DNA of 64,000 nt from Oncomelania hupensis (taxonomy: Eukaryota > Mollusca > Gastropoda > Littorinimorpha > Pomatiopsidae), in assembly GCA_036898135.1 (NCBI GenBank), contig CM072511.1:77792644-77856643 (forward strand), in the 5' to 3' direction. The notes under the pieces were generated by a model. That model had not been told where the DNA came from and did not search any database. It saw only the letters and a list, made by a program, of their open reading frames with translations. Below, in pieces: positions 43,479-57,900 of this stretch (its first letter is position 1; each line of letters starts with the position of its first letter). The position numbers were made by a program, and so were the translations under genes.

Positions 43479-43668
43479 AGGGGCCGGGTAGCTAAGTTGG
43501 TAAGAGCGTCTTGCTAGTAACCGAAAGGTCGCTGGTTCGAATCCCGAATTGGTCAACGTGTGATCATATTATTTTCCCCTTTACCAACAACTGGCCCGCT
43601 GGTGTCAGTATAAATCGGTCCAGTAGTCACCTATATGCGAAAGTGTCGTGTGACTATAATCTACAAAC
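43479..43668 (+). mobile_element. tRNA-derived SINE, family 1
   Basis: The second copy of the 2749 element: 'ggggccgggtagctaagttg', B box 'ggttcgaatccc', then 'tcgtgtgactataatctac'. Confidence 0.85.
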
Positions 43669-43714
43669 AACAAGCTTTTTCAAAATAGCTAATTTGTTAT
43701 AGCTAAGGAATCAA

Positions 43715-45125
43715 AATGAAAGCATTGAATCATGGGATACTATCTATTTGCAAGCAAAATATATAGTAATCAAAATTGGTTCATTCAATTTTGAGATAAA
43801 GCAGCTGAATGGTGATCAAAGTATCTGCTTAGTAAAAATAATCAAAATCGTTCCAGTCATTCTTGAGATGTCAAAATTGTGTTTTGAAAAAAAGAAGTGA
43901 AATATTGAACAATGGACTAAACGACTGATTGACAACCAGACTGCCACTGAAAGATTGACAATGGAAGTCAAATACCTGCATAGCCAAAAAATCTACAAAA
44001 TCGGGTCACCACTTTCGAGATATTGAGCAAAACATGTTTGGCAATAAAGTGATTTCAGATGTGTAGATAGCATGGGAGGCAGGGCCACCAACCTAAATAT
44101 TGTTTCTGTAACATTTGTTCACAGTCCACTTATTGGTTCTTCATATATGGCTTGCAAATGACCAACTGAGACATTTGGCTCATGCTGATTCCCGATGATT
44201 TCAAAGAATTTCCAGATAAACATTTGCATATGTTTAAAATACATGTGTGTTGTGTTCTGGTCTGTTTTCTCCACACGTATGAAAAACAACAACAGCAAAA
44301 ATAGTTTGCACAGACAGATGGTGAAAAGATAGATAGAAGGACGGACACATTTTTTTGGTTTAAATTTCATTTATGTACTATTTAGGTCTCTTGCACAGAT
44401 TTGCAAAAACCTGGATTTTCTGGTTTTGTTTTTTGATGAGTACATTTCTATGCACGTGAGTCAAAAAGCATTTTTAAAAGTGTTATTTCCATAGAGCTGT
44501 TCTGTCTCAGTTGAATCGAAATGAACGATTATCACTAACTGCATCCTAAAAATTATCAATATCGGTTCTGCCAATTTTGAGATACAGCACAAAATGTGTT
44601 AAAGAAACTATGGTCAGCGACCACCTTGACCTTTGAGACAGTGCAAATATGAGTACTATTAAAAACGGAGTGGTAATATCTGCATAGTAAAAAAAATAAT
44701 AATAAATTGTTTTTAACAAATTCAGAACCGGTCAAGAAGGAAAAAAAACCAAAAACGTTTTCAATAAAAAATGAAATTTGGTCTAATGGGGCAATGGATC
44801 GACTATCTGATAACCAAACTGCCACAGGATAATCGGCCTTGAGCTGAAGTACTCCCATATGCCAAAATCCACCCTTTTTAATCAAAATTGATTCAGCTGT
44901 TTTTGAGATAGAGAGCAAGACGTGTTTAGCAAAGAATTATTGCCAGAGACCTTGACCTTTGAGGTAGAGCAAATGTGAAGGCACAGGAAGCTGGCCACTA
45001 ACCTAGGTAATGTTCCTTTAAAGTTTGGTTAATATCTGTACAGGGGTTCTTGAGATTTGTTGAGCTACAGACCAACTGTGACCTACAGTTGATTTGTTCT
45101 GATTTTCGCCTATTTTAAAGTAATA
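43715..45125 (+). repeat. Dispersed repeat family Q, two or three diverged units
   Basis: Repeated phrases 'tttgagatacagcacaaaat', 'gaccttgacctttgaggtag' and 'ctaacctaggtaatgttcct' occur in tandem-like order. Near 44370-44465 it has the 'cttgcacagatttgcaaaaa' ending shared with family P. Confidence 0.65.
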
Positions 45126-45202
45126 ATATTTGGAAATTTAAAAAAGGAAAAATAACCTCTCTATTTAGCAAGAACTCTTATAGCTTTTCAAAATCATGAA
45201 AT

Positions 45203-45246
45203 TCCCCTCCTCCTCCTTCTCCCCCCTCTCCCCCCCCCCCCCCCCC
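45203..45246. repeat. C-rich low-complexity tract
   Basis: Pyrimidine tract ending in 16 consecutive C bases. Confidence 0.9.
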
Positions 45247-45359
45247 AACAAAATAATATGCAGCCACAATGTCAGACAAGTGTGTATGAACACAACGGTA
45301 CTAAGAACGTTTCTAAAAATTCTAGTACCTCTTCAAGACATACTGTTAACAAAATATTA

Positions 45360-45790
45360 GGGACATTTCAGAAGCGAGTGATTTTGGTTGTGAATGTGAT
45401 TCTGCACTACTTTCTGTTCTTGACATCAGCAGTTTATGCTCTCATTAATATGCAAAGGTGAAAGTTCACGATCCAAAATCGTTCTCGGTGGTTTTGTGGA
45501 AAAGAACTTTCCCATGAAGTTGACTTCATAAGTATATTTTGTTTATTACATCAGTTATATGACATCCAAAATGATGTGATTTTGTGAAAGGGACCTTACT
45601 CAACCATTTTAGATGTAAAAATGAGGATCTGCACTTGCTTTGAGACTTGAAATGTTGTTTGAAGCAAGGTACTGAGAGTAGGTCAAGTTCGTTATTGCGT
45701 AGCATATGAAGCTGCCTCACGGCCACCACAAAAAAAGATGTAATGCAGAATCACTTTCACAATGAAATCACTCGCTTCCGAAACGTCCCT
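45360..45790. mobile_element. MITE of the 'gaagcgagtgattt' family, second copy
   Basis: The left end 'gggacatttcagaagcgagt' and right end (reverse complement 'agggacgtttcggaagcgag') are matched inverted repeats, roughly 45 bp. The interior is the reverse complement of the 9711-10121 copy. It lies just beyond the presumed 3' end of FHIP2A. Confidence 0.75.
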
Positions 45791-45838
45791 ACTAAAATTA
45801 GATTGTGGTTTCTGTTTTTTCAATTTATCATAACATTT

Positions 45839-45844
45839 TTTATT
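45839..45844 (-). terminator. Possible poly(A) signal of FHIP2A
   Basis: AATAAA on the minus strand, 63 nt past the TGA at 45909-45907. Confidence 0.4.
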
Positions 45845-45906
45845 TCTGGCATAATTTTTTTTGTCACTAAAAGAACACTATTTGGATAATAAACAAAAAT
45901 GTGAAA

Positions 45907-48900
45907 TCAAGATTTGGTGACTGCAGCATGGTATTTAACAAAGGCAATCGCTGACAGTTCTTTACTGAACTCCTCCAGGACGATGATTGCTTCCATGCGG
46001 CTTTGGTCTTCAAACCTGAAAATAGTAATATTAACTAATAGTAATAACTATTTGTTTATTTATACATAACATTTATCAATTGCTTAATCTATTAATTTAC
46101 TTATTTATGTATTTCATTGTAATTAAAATGAATCAGTTTCTGCAAGCAAGGACAAAAATGGCGTATCAATTATTATCCCTTCCTCCTCTGTTTCATCTAT
46201 TACTTGTATCATCATCCAGAAGTTTGTGGACATATGAAGGTGAATTTGATCCTGATAGCAATCAGCACCTCTAGTAGCTATCTGAGCTTGAATATCTATT
46301 CAGGATTTATGCACATTTTTAGAACAGTAGATGTCATATCAATGTACACTTGCATACAGGGTTGCAATACTGAACATGCTTTTGCAGTTGCAGCATATTT
46401 CATTTTTACTCATATTATAGCTGTATCGCAATGAAATTACTATTCTCATCAACCAAACTGAATCATCTAAATTGCTGAAACAATATAATCTAATTCACAG
46501 CTGACAATCTTATACACATGGTTATCGATGCAATGCAATTTCAAAAGCATACATAGTTGTATAAAGTTTTAAATCAAAGGTTACTGAGGCAATATTTTCA
46601 GGATCAACACTAAGAATACAAAATAAATATGCAGAAGAAACAATGCTAAATTTATTATGGTAAATCTAGCCTCTGCCTTTTAAAAAATCTATTTATGTAT
46701 TTATTTCTTCATTAATAAATTTATTTATTTAAAATATAAACAAACCTTCCTCTAAGAATGTCTCTTTTACAAGAACATCCACAAAAATAGATTAAAAATA
46801 ACATCAATATCATATCACTTTAAAAAATATGTAGCTTGAAAACATGCAGTCACAAACATGCGCAGTGAACAAGTGATAAGTAGTGCATGACTGTAGAAAA
46901 AGGGAAAAGAAGGAAGTTTAAGGAAGACACAACAAATTAAATAGTGTCCAACTCTACATAAAAAATTTTAAAACTTGGTATGACTTTCATATACGTGGTT
47001 TTGACATTTTTTGAAATTTGTCAATTATTTTAAGTTGACCCAAACCCTAATCCTAACTCTAACCCAAACCCTCAAACCTAACCCTAAGACTATCAGAGCC
47101 CTAACGTCAAAATAACAGAGTCATCAAAATAACATAGGTAGAGTATAAAGAGTGTGTAAAAATAATGGTATTTCTACAAACACACACACACAAACAACAG
47201 TGTAATCCTCTAAATTGCCTACGATCAATCTTTGCTTTTTACTTATGTGCTTTTGGAGCAATTAATGAACTTATTAACAAGAAGGGCATATCCCATATGA
47301 CTCACATGCTCCTTATGGAACTCGCAATATTCAACATTAAAATGAGTGCCCATAAAAAAACTAAATGAAATGGTTCCATCAAAATGCAAATACCGATTAT
47401 GATCTTTCTATGCTCTTGACACTGAGATGACCTTGAGCTCCAGTTCCAAATACAATCATGTATTATCAAATAAAGTACAGCAAAAGGCAAACAAAAATGG
47501 TGACCTTGGGTTGACCCTGACCTTTAGTGACCTTGACCTTGTGATGACCTTGACCATCATGTGACCTCTCATGCATGTGTGATCAAATCACCCAATGTTG
47601 TTGCACACTCTGGGTTGAATAAACAGCCATTCCACTGTAAGATGACATATTTTTTGCATGTTTTTGCAAGGCCTAAAATGAATTGAACTTCAAGATCAAC
47701 GCAAAAACAGAAAAAATATGAAAGATCCATCTATCATCTCTAAATACAACAAGCTTGGACCTTATATCTTTCATAGTTTAGGGTCAAGGTCACTTCAAAG
47801 TACCTATACAAACTGACTTTGGACACCTCCAGTGACCTTGACCTTAGAATGAGGTTGACCAAATTTGCAAAGTATGTGTGTCTCATAGATATCTATCATG
47901 CATCAAAGAATCATAAGTTCAGTATTAATAACCTAGAAAAAATTTGAAATTGTGTGAAAAATTGTCATTTTTTGACTAACATTTGATGACTCTTTGGCCT
48001 TGACCTAGAAGTGAAATCATTCATTCACTGATCATTTTCGAGGTCTTATGGGTATACACTATCCTACCATGTTTGGTTGTGATAGTTAAAATAGGCTCAG
48101 AGTACTTAACTACTAAAGTTTTTGCACAGCGGATGGCGAACGGACAGACATATGGACAAACATTTTTTTCTGATATTTTTGGACTATTTAGTTCTCATCT
48201 TCTACAGATTTGCAAAAATCTGGAAATATTTGTGTGTGTGTGTACATAGACTCACATTGCTATGCATGTGAGTCTAAAAACCAGAAGAAAACTACATTAA
48301 TCATTAAATGTAACTTTCTGTGTTTGAATAGAAAACTAGAAGGGCAAAACCCCTGTAACATGCACTTTAGGGAATCTGTTTACATGTACACTATTCTATA
48401 TATGCAAAATGAAAGGCCCCAGTGTAAGTGGAGAAAAGAAGAAAAGTAATAATTGACTTTGACCTTGAGACCACTTGACATCATATGAACACTCAGGTAT
48501 CATCAAATAAACAACAAACAGTTTACATATAGGCCCCCCAAAAAAGTATAGGTCTGTTTACAGTAAAATTTAAAAAAAAAATTTTAAAGGTCGGTAAGTC
48601 TGCTTTTTTTCCTTTGATTTTTTTTTTAAAAACCTTTTCCACCATAGGTGCATTTTGGGGGGGAATTTTTTCTATTTTTTTCCAGACGATCCACCAAAAA
48701 AATGTAGGCTCTGGCCAAAAAAATAGGGTCGGTCAGGATACCATAAACAGACTTTTTTTTTGGAGGCCTTAATAAAGTCAAAATGCAACACTGACCTTGA
48801 AACGACACCAACATTGGATGATCTTGACCTTCCAATAACGTTAATGCTCATGTATGATCAAATAAACCATTGTTGATGCAAAATAAAAAGTAAAATATAG

Positions 48901-51900
48901 AGCCAACCCATTGTACAATGACAAATATTATTATTAAGTTCTTCTTCTTTGATGTGTGTCATTGATTTCCATTATATATCAAACAAAGAATCAAAAAGGG
49001 ATCTTGTGATGATGTCTTTCCAGCTCCACTTGAAGAGAGTAAACAAACCAAAGTGCCCAGACTGAAGTTCAACCTCGACAACTGCAAGACCCGGAGGTGG
49101 CAGAAATATTCCAAGCCACAATTGGAAGAAATTTGCACCACTGCTCGACCATTTTGGGAGCTAATGAAGTAGATGTCAATACCACAACCACCACCTTCAA
49201 CTCAGCTGTGACAGATGCCGCCACTGAGATTCTTGGCAAGCACCGCCCAAAGAAGAAACTGTGGATCACACCTGAACTTTTGTACCTGTGTGACAAAAAA
49301 AGAGAGATGAAAAAGAAAAAAACACCTCACAGGGATCTGATGCCTATTGAAAAGTCAACAGTGACATCCCAAATGGCATGCGCACAGTAAATGAGAACTG
49401 GATAGAAGATCAATGCCCGGAAATAGAGAACAGTCTGGACAAGAACAACAGCAAGAAGGCCTACCAGACTGTCACGCTGCTGACAAGTGTTAAACAGTCC
49501 AAGGTCTCCATGATCCAAAGCAAGACTTGCATGTGCCTTACAGAAGATCAAGAAGTCTTGGATAGATGGACAGAGTACTACTCTGACCTTCACAACCACA
49601 CACCAAACAGAGACCCATCAGTTCTTGCATGTCCCCAGAACAGAGAAGAAGAAGAAATCCTCCCAATTCTCCGAAAAGAAGTTGAGGCAGCCGTGCAATC
49701 GCTGAAGAAGGGGAAGTCAGCGGAAGTAGACAACATACCTGCAGAATTGCTTCAAGTAGGAGTGGAAGCGATTGACCATTATCTGTAACAAGATTTGGTA
49801 GAGTGGGAAGTAGTCCTACACCATGGACCTAGTAGCTTGTTATTACTCTTCCCGACAAGGATAACCTTCAGAAGTGTTAAAACTACCGCACGATCAGTCT
49901 CATCAGCCATCCCAGCAAAGTCCTAAAAATAATACTCAATACATGTAGCTGAACAAACCTAGCTGAAGATCAAGCAGGATTCATGGCAGGTCGAAATACC
50001 ACTGAGCAGATTTTCAACCTCAGGATAATCTGCGAGAAATATCTATAGCACCAACAAAATATATATCATGTGTTTGTAGACAAGAAAGTGTTTCACTGAA
50101 TCTGGCATGCAGCTCTGTGGGCAACCATGAGAGTGTACAACATCAGCCCTAACATTATTTAAGTCATCAAAAGCCTGCATGACAAGGTTACTAGTGCAGT
50201 CCTCCACAACAGCACCATTGGGAACTGGTTTAGAACAACAATCGGCGTGCGTCAAGGATGCTTATTCTCTCCAACACTCTTCAACATCTTCCTGGAGTGC
50301 ATCATTTCAGATGCCCCTGCAGATCGCGAAGGCACAATCAACATAGGGGTATACAATCTTCCACCTCCGTTTTGTGGATGACATTGATGGATTGCCTGAA
50401 GAGGAACAGGAACTTGAGCAGCTGGTACATAGGCTTGACACCACCTCCAGAGCCTTTGGAATGGAAATAAGTGCAGAGAAGACCAAAATGATGACCAACA
50501 ACACCAATGGCATCAACACGGACATCAAAGTCCATGACCATCCCTCAACAATGTGAGTAGCTTCAAATATTTAGGAGTAACTGTATCAGACAATGCGTCC
50601 CATTAGGAAGTCCTCTTCAGGATCTCACAAACATGTGCAGCACGGTTGCATGACAAGGTTGAAGCACATTTGAAAGACAGGACCATCAGTCTACATTCCA
50701 AGGTAAGGCTGCTGCATTCCCTTGTCATCTCCATCTTCCTATACCCTTGCAAAATGTGGACTATCACAGTCATGTGGATGCACCATCATACCCACTTTGG
50801 TTTGGATAGCTTCTATAGGTTTCGAGTAGGCTAAATGACAATGCTAAAGTTTTCCTATACTGATGGACAGACATTTTGTTTAAACTTCATATCTGGACTA
50901 TTCAGAACTTCTCTCAAAGCGATTTGTAAAAATTTGATTTCTTTACCTTTTTGGTGACCATATAGACTCACAAAGCTACACGTATGCGAGTAAAAAATTT
51001 AAGGCCAATCTCAAGTAGTAAAATCAAAGTCAAACATAAAGTAACTGACTTTTAAGACCATGCAAAATACAATTAATGTAGCTTTCAAATGTGATGTTTG
51101 TGTGAGCGTGCGTTTGAGCGTAATTATGAACATGCGCATGTTCACTTGTGTGGAGCACAGAGATGCAAGCACACAATCAGGGGAAGGACTGAAAGAAAGA
51201 AAGGGAGATATATAATATCAGAAAGGGAGATATATAATATCATAGCCTAATCTACACTATTACAACTGTCCAGTGACAGATATCATAACATGCCTGTGAC
51301 AAAATGTATCTGAAAAATAACAATCAAAGAGAAGGATATCAAGATGCAATACTTTAATTTAAATTGAAATCCAACAGTCAATCAAAATGAATGGCACCAA
51401 GATGCAACTTTTCCTCCAAAATTGAAAGCATTTCTTTCTTATTAGGCATAACAATTATTCAGACATTAAAATCATCATGCTGGTTTCTCCATGCTTCTTC
51501 TTACCTTTCCCCAACACTGTGTTTAGAGCAGAAAGAACAATCTTTGTGAAACCTTTTCAATCAGTTAGTTAGCTAGTTTATATAGTCCAGCGGACTGCAA
51601 AGAGCCAAATCAGGACTACAAATTGGCTGAAAGAGGGCTCATCCCTGATCCGTATTAAAGATCTGCTGAAACAATCCTAATGGTAACTTAACACTTAAGG
51701 CACTCCACCAGCCGGTCTGTTTACAATAAAGGCATCCCATGCAGAGGACTCTGAAGCTGTACAATTTATCAAACTTCCGTTTACAAAAGCAAAATAGAAT
51801 ATAAACATCATTATAAAATATTAACAAAACACATACCTAGAAAATGCCTATATTGCTAAATAATAATACCATAGAAAGCCCTAGTGACCATTTGGTAGAA

Positions 51901-54900
51901 GTGTCCAATATCCCCAAACTGACCCAACAGACCCCGTATACAAATGAGGAGTTTTGGTGACTGGTCTATCGTAGAAGATAGTAGATTGATAGAACAGATT
52001 AGGAATGAGAACGAACAAATGAGAATGACAGAAACAGTGGTAATTTAAAGCAATAAATTTTCAAAAAGTGGGAATACTATTTATACAGAAAAACCTGGCA
52101 CCCAACGAGTTCTTCATTAAACATTTCTACAAACCCTGTTTGCTTATACAATAATGTGTGATGAAAAGAATTAAGTGACAAATTTCAACCGATTTTGAGA
52201 GCACATAACATTAATAAGCCTGTGAACCAACCAAAGCAAGCAAATAGTTACAGACTGTAATGTCACATAATTCCCCTCTTCCCCTACCACTTCTTTAATT
52301 AATCTTTATAGCAAAATCTTGTGCTGTGTTAACAAAACATAAAATAAGCTAGACGGGCAAAGCCCATTTGTCTCACATGCTCCTTATGGTACTCGCAATA
52401 CTTAACATGAAAATAAGTGCCCAGAAAAAACAACATGAAATAGTGGCATTAAAATGCAAAGTAATACCGACTTTGATCTTTATATGCTCTTGACCTTGAG
52501 ATTACATTGGTCTCCGGCTCCAAATATTCTCATTTACAATCAAATAATGTACAGCAAAAGTTGTATTATGCCAAAAAAAAACTGGTGACCTTGGGATTAC
52601 CTTGACCTTCAGTGACCTTGGGATTACCTTGACCTTCAGTGACCTTGGGATTACATTGACCCTCATGTGATCTCTCATGCATGTCTGATCAAATAACCCA
52701 ATGCTGCTGCATACTATGGGTTAAATAGCCATTCCACTGTACGATGACCTATTTTTTATGTTTTTGCAAAAAATGACATTGACCTTCAAAAAATTTATGA
52801 AAGATCAATCTATCATCTCTAAATACAACAAGTTAGTTTAGACTTTATATATCTATCATAGTTTAGGGTCAAGGTCACTTTATAGTACCTATACAAACTG
52901 ATTTTGGGCACCTCCAGTGACCTTGACCTTGGAGTGAGGCTGACTATTTGCGCAGTATGTGTGTCTCATTGATATTATGTATATATCATGTATCAAAGAA
53001 TCATAAGTTCAAAATGAATAACTTTTTTTTACTAACATTTGATGACTCTGTGACCTTGGCCTTGAAGTGAAGTAATTCATTCACTGTTCATTTATGAGGT
53101 CTCATGGGTATACAAAATCTTACCAAGTTTGGTTGTGATAGTTGAAATAGGTTCCGAGTACTTAGCCAATTTAAAGTTTTTGCACGGACGGCGGACAGGC
53201 GTGCGTACAGACATGTTTTTATATATAATTTTAAAACTATTTAGAACATATCTCGTACAGATTTGCAAAAACCAGGATTTTTTTTTGGGGGGGAGGGGGG
53301 TGGGAGGGAAGAGGGAGGGGAGGGGGAGTACATAGACTCACATTGCTATGCATGTGAGTCAAAAACGATTGCAGCACCTTGGGGCACAAAAAGGGTGTAG
53401 ATATTATTCAAATAATTCAAATGAAAACAAGCTGGCAAGCCATTCAAATCTATTTCCACACTCGCACATATAGATGGCAAAAAGCATTCTTGAAAGTGAA
53501 AGTGTTAATTTTTAAAGGCCTGTTCTTTCTCAGTTTTATCCTACTGAAGTAAAATGAAAACGTGGAATGATTGACCACTTCTTGAGCTATCCGCAAGCCA
53601 TAATTTATTAAAGTCAGTTTTGAGGTACAGCATAAAATGTGTTTAGAAAATAATAAACATCAACGACCTTGACCTTTGAGAAAGTATATTATATATGAAT
53701 TGCATAAGAGGCTGTGCCGTAGTTATAGTATCTGCATAATAAAAATAATACAAATCGGTCAAATAATTGTTGCGATAATTCTACAAACTTGTTTTGAACA
53801 GAAAAGTAACATTCAGACCAACTGATTGATATTGAATTATTGGCCAAGAGTTGGTTTATATCACCTGTTTATATCACATCATCCAAATAGGTCCAGCTTG
53901 TTTGATATATAGAAAAAAACGTATTTTGCATAGATTTGACCTAAATGACCTTGACTTTTGAGGTAGAGCAAATATAATTTCATGGAATTTTGGACACTAA
54001 TCTAGGTAATGTTCCTACGAAGATTGGTCAAAATCTGTTTTATGGTTCTTGATCGACCAACAGGCATATAGACAGACTGACTGATCAACCCTTGCCTCAT
54101 TCTGATTACTGACTATTTTAAAGTATTTCCAGAAATTATGTGGAGTCCACCCTCAACCCAACCCCATTAAAAAAAAAAAGAAACATATAAAGGAAATGTA
54201 GAAAAAATTCATGAACAAGAAATACCAAAACCTGCCTGTATAAATGGAAAAGCTTAAAAAAAAAATACAAAAACAAAGCTTAAAGCTGATCAAAACTTAC
54301 CACTCCACTACTTGTAAAGGTGATTCCCTACATCTAACAAGTCACACAACAGACAGCAAAATAATATTTTCTTGCCAAGTGACATGCATAAAACTATTGA
54401 TTTAATCTTTAAATAAACAATTACAAATTCACACAAACTACGCAGTGTACTCAAAGTCTAATTACTGTCATTTATCTAAAAACCTTTGCTTCAAGTTTTG
54501 AAGAAACAAATTTAAATTCCTAAAAAAAATTAGCATGATGTTCAGATGTTGCAATCTGAGTATCAATCATGAAAATGGGCATTTAAATTAGAATGCTTCA
54601 AAACATCACAAAAAGAGGTGGGAGGTGGGGGCAAACTGATGTACATAACCTAGAAATATTTTAAAACATGTGTGAAGTTCTCTTAATCTGTAACATAAAA
54701 AGATGTTATTCTTATTTAAGCCTTTATATATGGATTTTTAAAAATATATATTTTTTAACATTTTTTTTTTTTTTTAACATCCCACAAAATGGAATTAATG
54801 TATGTTCTTTATAGTATAATCATTGTTGTGGTTTATGAAGATTTTGTTAAATCCCCAATAATAATTTTCAATGAAATATGAACCAGTTACTTACTTCTGA

Positions 54901-57900
54901 ATATTGTAAGTTATTCCCAACAGCTGTTTGCGAGCAAGCATCAGCTTCTGTGAGAACTCAGGTTCTCTGGTCATGTAAGATCGAATCTCGCTGGATATCT
55001 GGCAATGGAGAAAAAACAGCAATAATAATCATTTCACGTGATGAAATCAACCAGAATTGATAAAACAATTAATATTTCTGCTACAATTACTACCAGTTGT
55101 ACATGCAGGGTATGTTCATCACTAAAAACAGCATTCAAAGACAACCAAAACATCACGATTTCACTATTACTACTTAAATTTTTGCTCTACAAGGTGTAAG
55201 GTGACTCCCTAATTTGTATTTTAGTTTTTAATTTGGTCAGTGATTAGGTGCATACATCCGATAATGCTCACATGCATTGAGAAAAAAAATGTCTTTGTTG
55301 TTTGTGTTGGCTTATGGAATTTTGGAAAAGCTGAACTTTCTCAACCAAATCAGCTGCTATTTATAGTTATAGTGTTGTTTTCAAATGCATCAAGAGGTTG
55401 TTTTATTTTATCAATTGGAAATGCAAAGTCAGGTTGCCTGCTAAATCAGTAAGTTCTATTGAATTTGCCCATTCAACTGCTTCCAGTAACACTATTTTGT
55501 AGTCCGTTTCATTGGTTAGTCACTCTATGCTTTCCCCCCCTTATTTCTTGCACTGATCAACAGAAATTATGCACATGTCAGAGTTCAATAAACAAGTTGC
55601 TTCTTGTGGAACAGAAATTATGATACTTACAATTCATCCTATACTACTACTATTATTCTACTACCACTACTTCTTCTCCTCCTCCACTGCACACCGACTC
55701 AACCAAAGCTTTTAGGTTTTGAGGTTAGTTCAGCCAGGCTAGCTATAAACAGCTTCGCCGATAGCTTCGCCAGTGCTTCTTTCCTTTCCTTTCACTGGAA
55801 AGGAGGGTGTAGGCAAGCTATAAATAACCCGCAGCCAGCAAAATGTGGAGGAACCTAAGAGTGCTGCTCACATAGGCATTGAGCTAGTGTGACTGCTCCT
55901 ATTACTACTGCTCTACCACTATTCTGTTACCACTAGTCGTATTCTACTATGCTCTATTACTAAACTACTAACGTTTAACAAAGTGTGAAAAGAGAACAGC
56001 TGGTGGTTAAATGTCACCTGATAGATCCCAACCTTTAATAAGGTGTAGGACAGGGTAACTGTAGTGTAAAGATGAAGTCATTCTGCAGCAGCACACCACC
56101 ATTCAAACCATAACTTTCACACAGTGCCACTCTCTTACTAGTGCGCACTACGATTTTGAAAATAGGTCTAAACTGTATTTGTTGTCCAAAATACTACATA
56201 TTCCTTCTATGGTTCTCCTTTTCCAAATATTCCAACCAATAAACTCTCTCACCTTTGTAAGTGTGGAGAAGAGAGTGTGGGCGGCAGGCTGGACAGACAA
56301 AAACGGGTCCAGCAGAAACTCATGAAGCACTGGGTGAGGTAGCAGGGCCAGTCTTGCAGCAATGCCTGTCACTAGCAGGTTCACTTCATGGCTCTGTCCA
56401 AAGAACATAAACTTTATACATATGCAGTGATAATTATTATTCGTAAATGTTATGTACATGGCAAAAATCAAATCTGACACAGCACTTTTCAGGCCAATGC
56501 ATCAAAATGACATGCTCATTTCAGCACTAGAATCATTATTGTCCCCATGAAAACACAAGGAAATGTGTGTGCGGCGTACACTTCATCAACATAACGGCAC
56601 AAAAGCAATAAGACACAAAAGACTTCAGGGATTAAAACAAGCACACCACAAACAACAGAAAAGCAGTTGTACACAACATGAATGTAGCTTATCAAATTAT
56701 AACAGTCATGCATCCTACATTCTAACCCCTAGCAATAAATACCCACCTACACACACACACACACACACTCACACACACACACCAGAAGTTAGAAAAGTTA
56801 CCGGTACAGTATTTAATGCAGACTGTCACTGGCCTGTGATGCATGGTAATTGTGCTTAAGTAATCACATTTGAAGATACGGATCATGTAAAATCTGATCA
56901 AGCAGATTTCAGCAGAAAATCAAAGATGAAACTTCAGCAATGTTAGCATTTTACGGACTAATTTATGAACTGTTAAGTAAAATACTTTTGTTTTCAACTA
57001 CCTTCACTTTTGTAGTATCTTATTTGTGACCCCATAAAATTAAAAATATTCTTCTGAAATTTCAAATATTTTTCCCCCACCCTCCACCTCCCATAAAAGA
57101 GCTTTCTCACAATGAGGATGACCCCCTTTTTTAATAACTAATTATCACTGATATAAAAATATGAATACAAAACTTCCTTATCTCACTGAGAAATTACATT
57201 GTGGTGCCAAACACAAACTACAAAACAGCATACAAAATACAAATATGATAAAGAAATTGTTATTGCACACAGGAACACAATTTTCATTACATCAATTTCA
57301 CTTAAACACACGTAAATTGCAGCAATATCATAAATCAAATAAGTATATATAACAGACAATCACATTGCAGTAAAAACTACCTATATCACTTTAACCTCAC
57401 TTGGGCATTCATTTGAAGTATATATATATACACTCACATACGTACACGTATATATGGACAATATACAAGAAAACAGTTCGCATAATCATGAGCCTGCAAA
57501 ACACAAATATGCATGTGTATAGTTTATACATGGATACATATAATGGATTTTGGAATATATTTATTATTGGCAAGGGTGAAGTTCAGGTTTCATCAGTGGA
57601 GAGGCAGCAGAAGGATGGGGTTACAGTGAAAACAGGGAGAAAGGCAGAACAAGAGAGTGAGAGAGAGAGAGAGGAAGGGAGGGAGGGGGAAGAAAGAAAT
57701 AGATAGACAGAGAATGAGAGGTGGTGAGAGTGAGGTGGGGGAGAAAGAAGCAGCAAAAAAAAAAAAAGAAAAAAAAAAGAAGTGGATGTATTTTGTACCT
57801 GCACCAGCATGCTCTCCAGTTTGGCAAAGAGCATCTTGAAGAAGAAGCCTGGAAAGAATGTGTCTGATTGCTGATAACTTGTCAATGACTGGGCTCTGAT

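Noticed and set aside
55604..55858. An 84-codon plus frame in the FHIP2A intron
   Set aside because: Starts in a CTA/CTC-rich low-complexity stretch; no domain or supporting signals.
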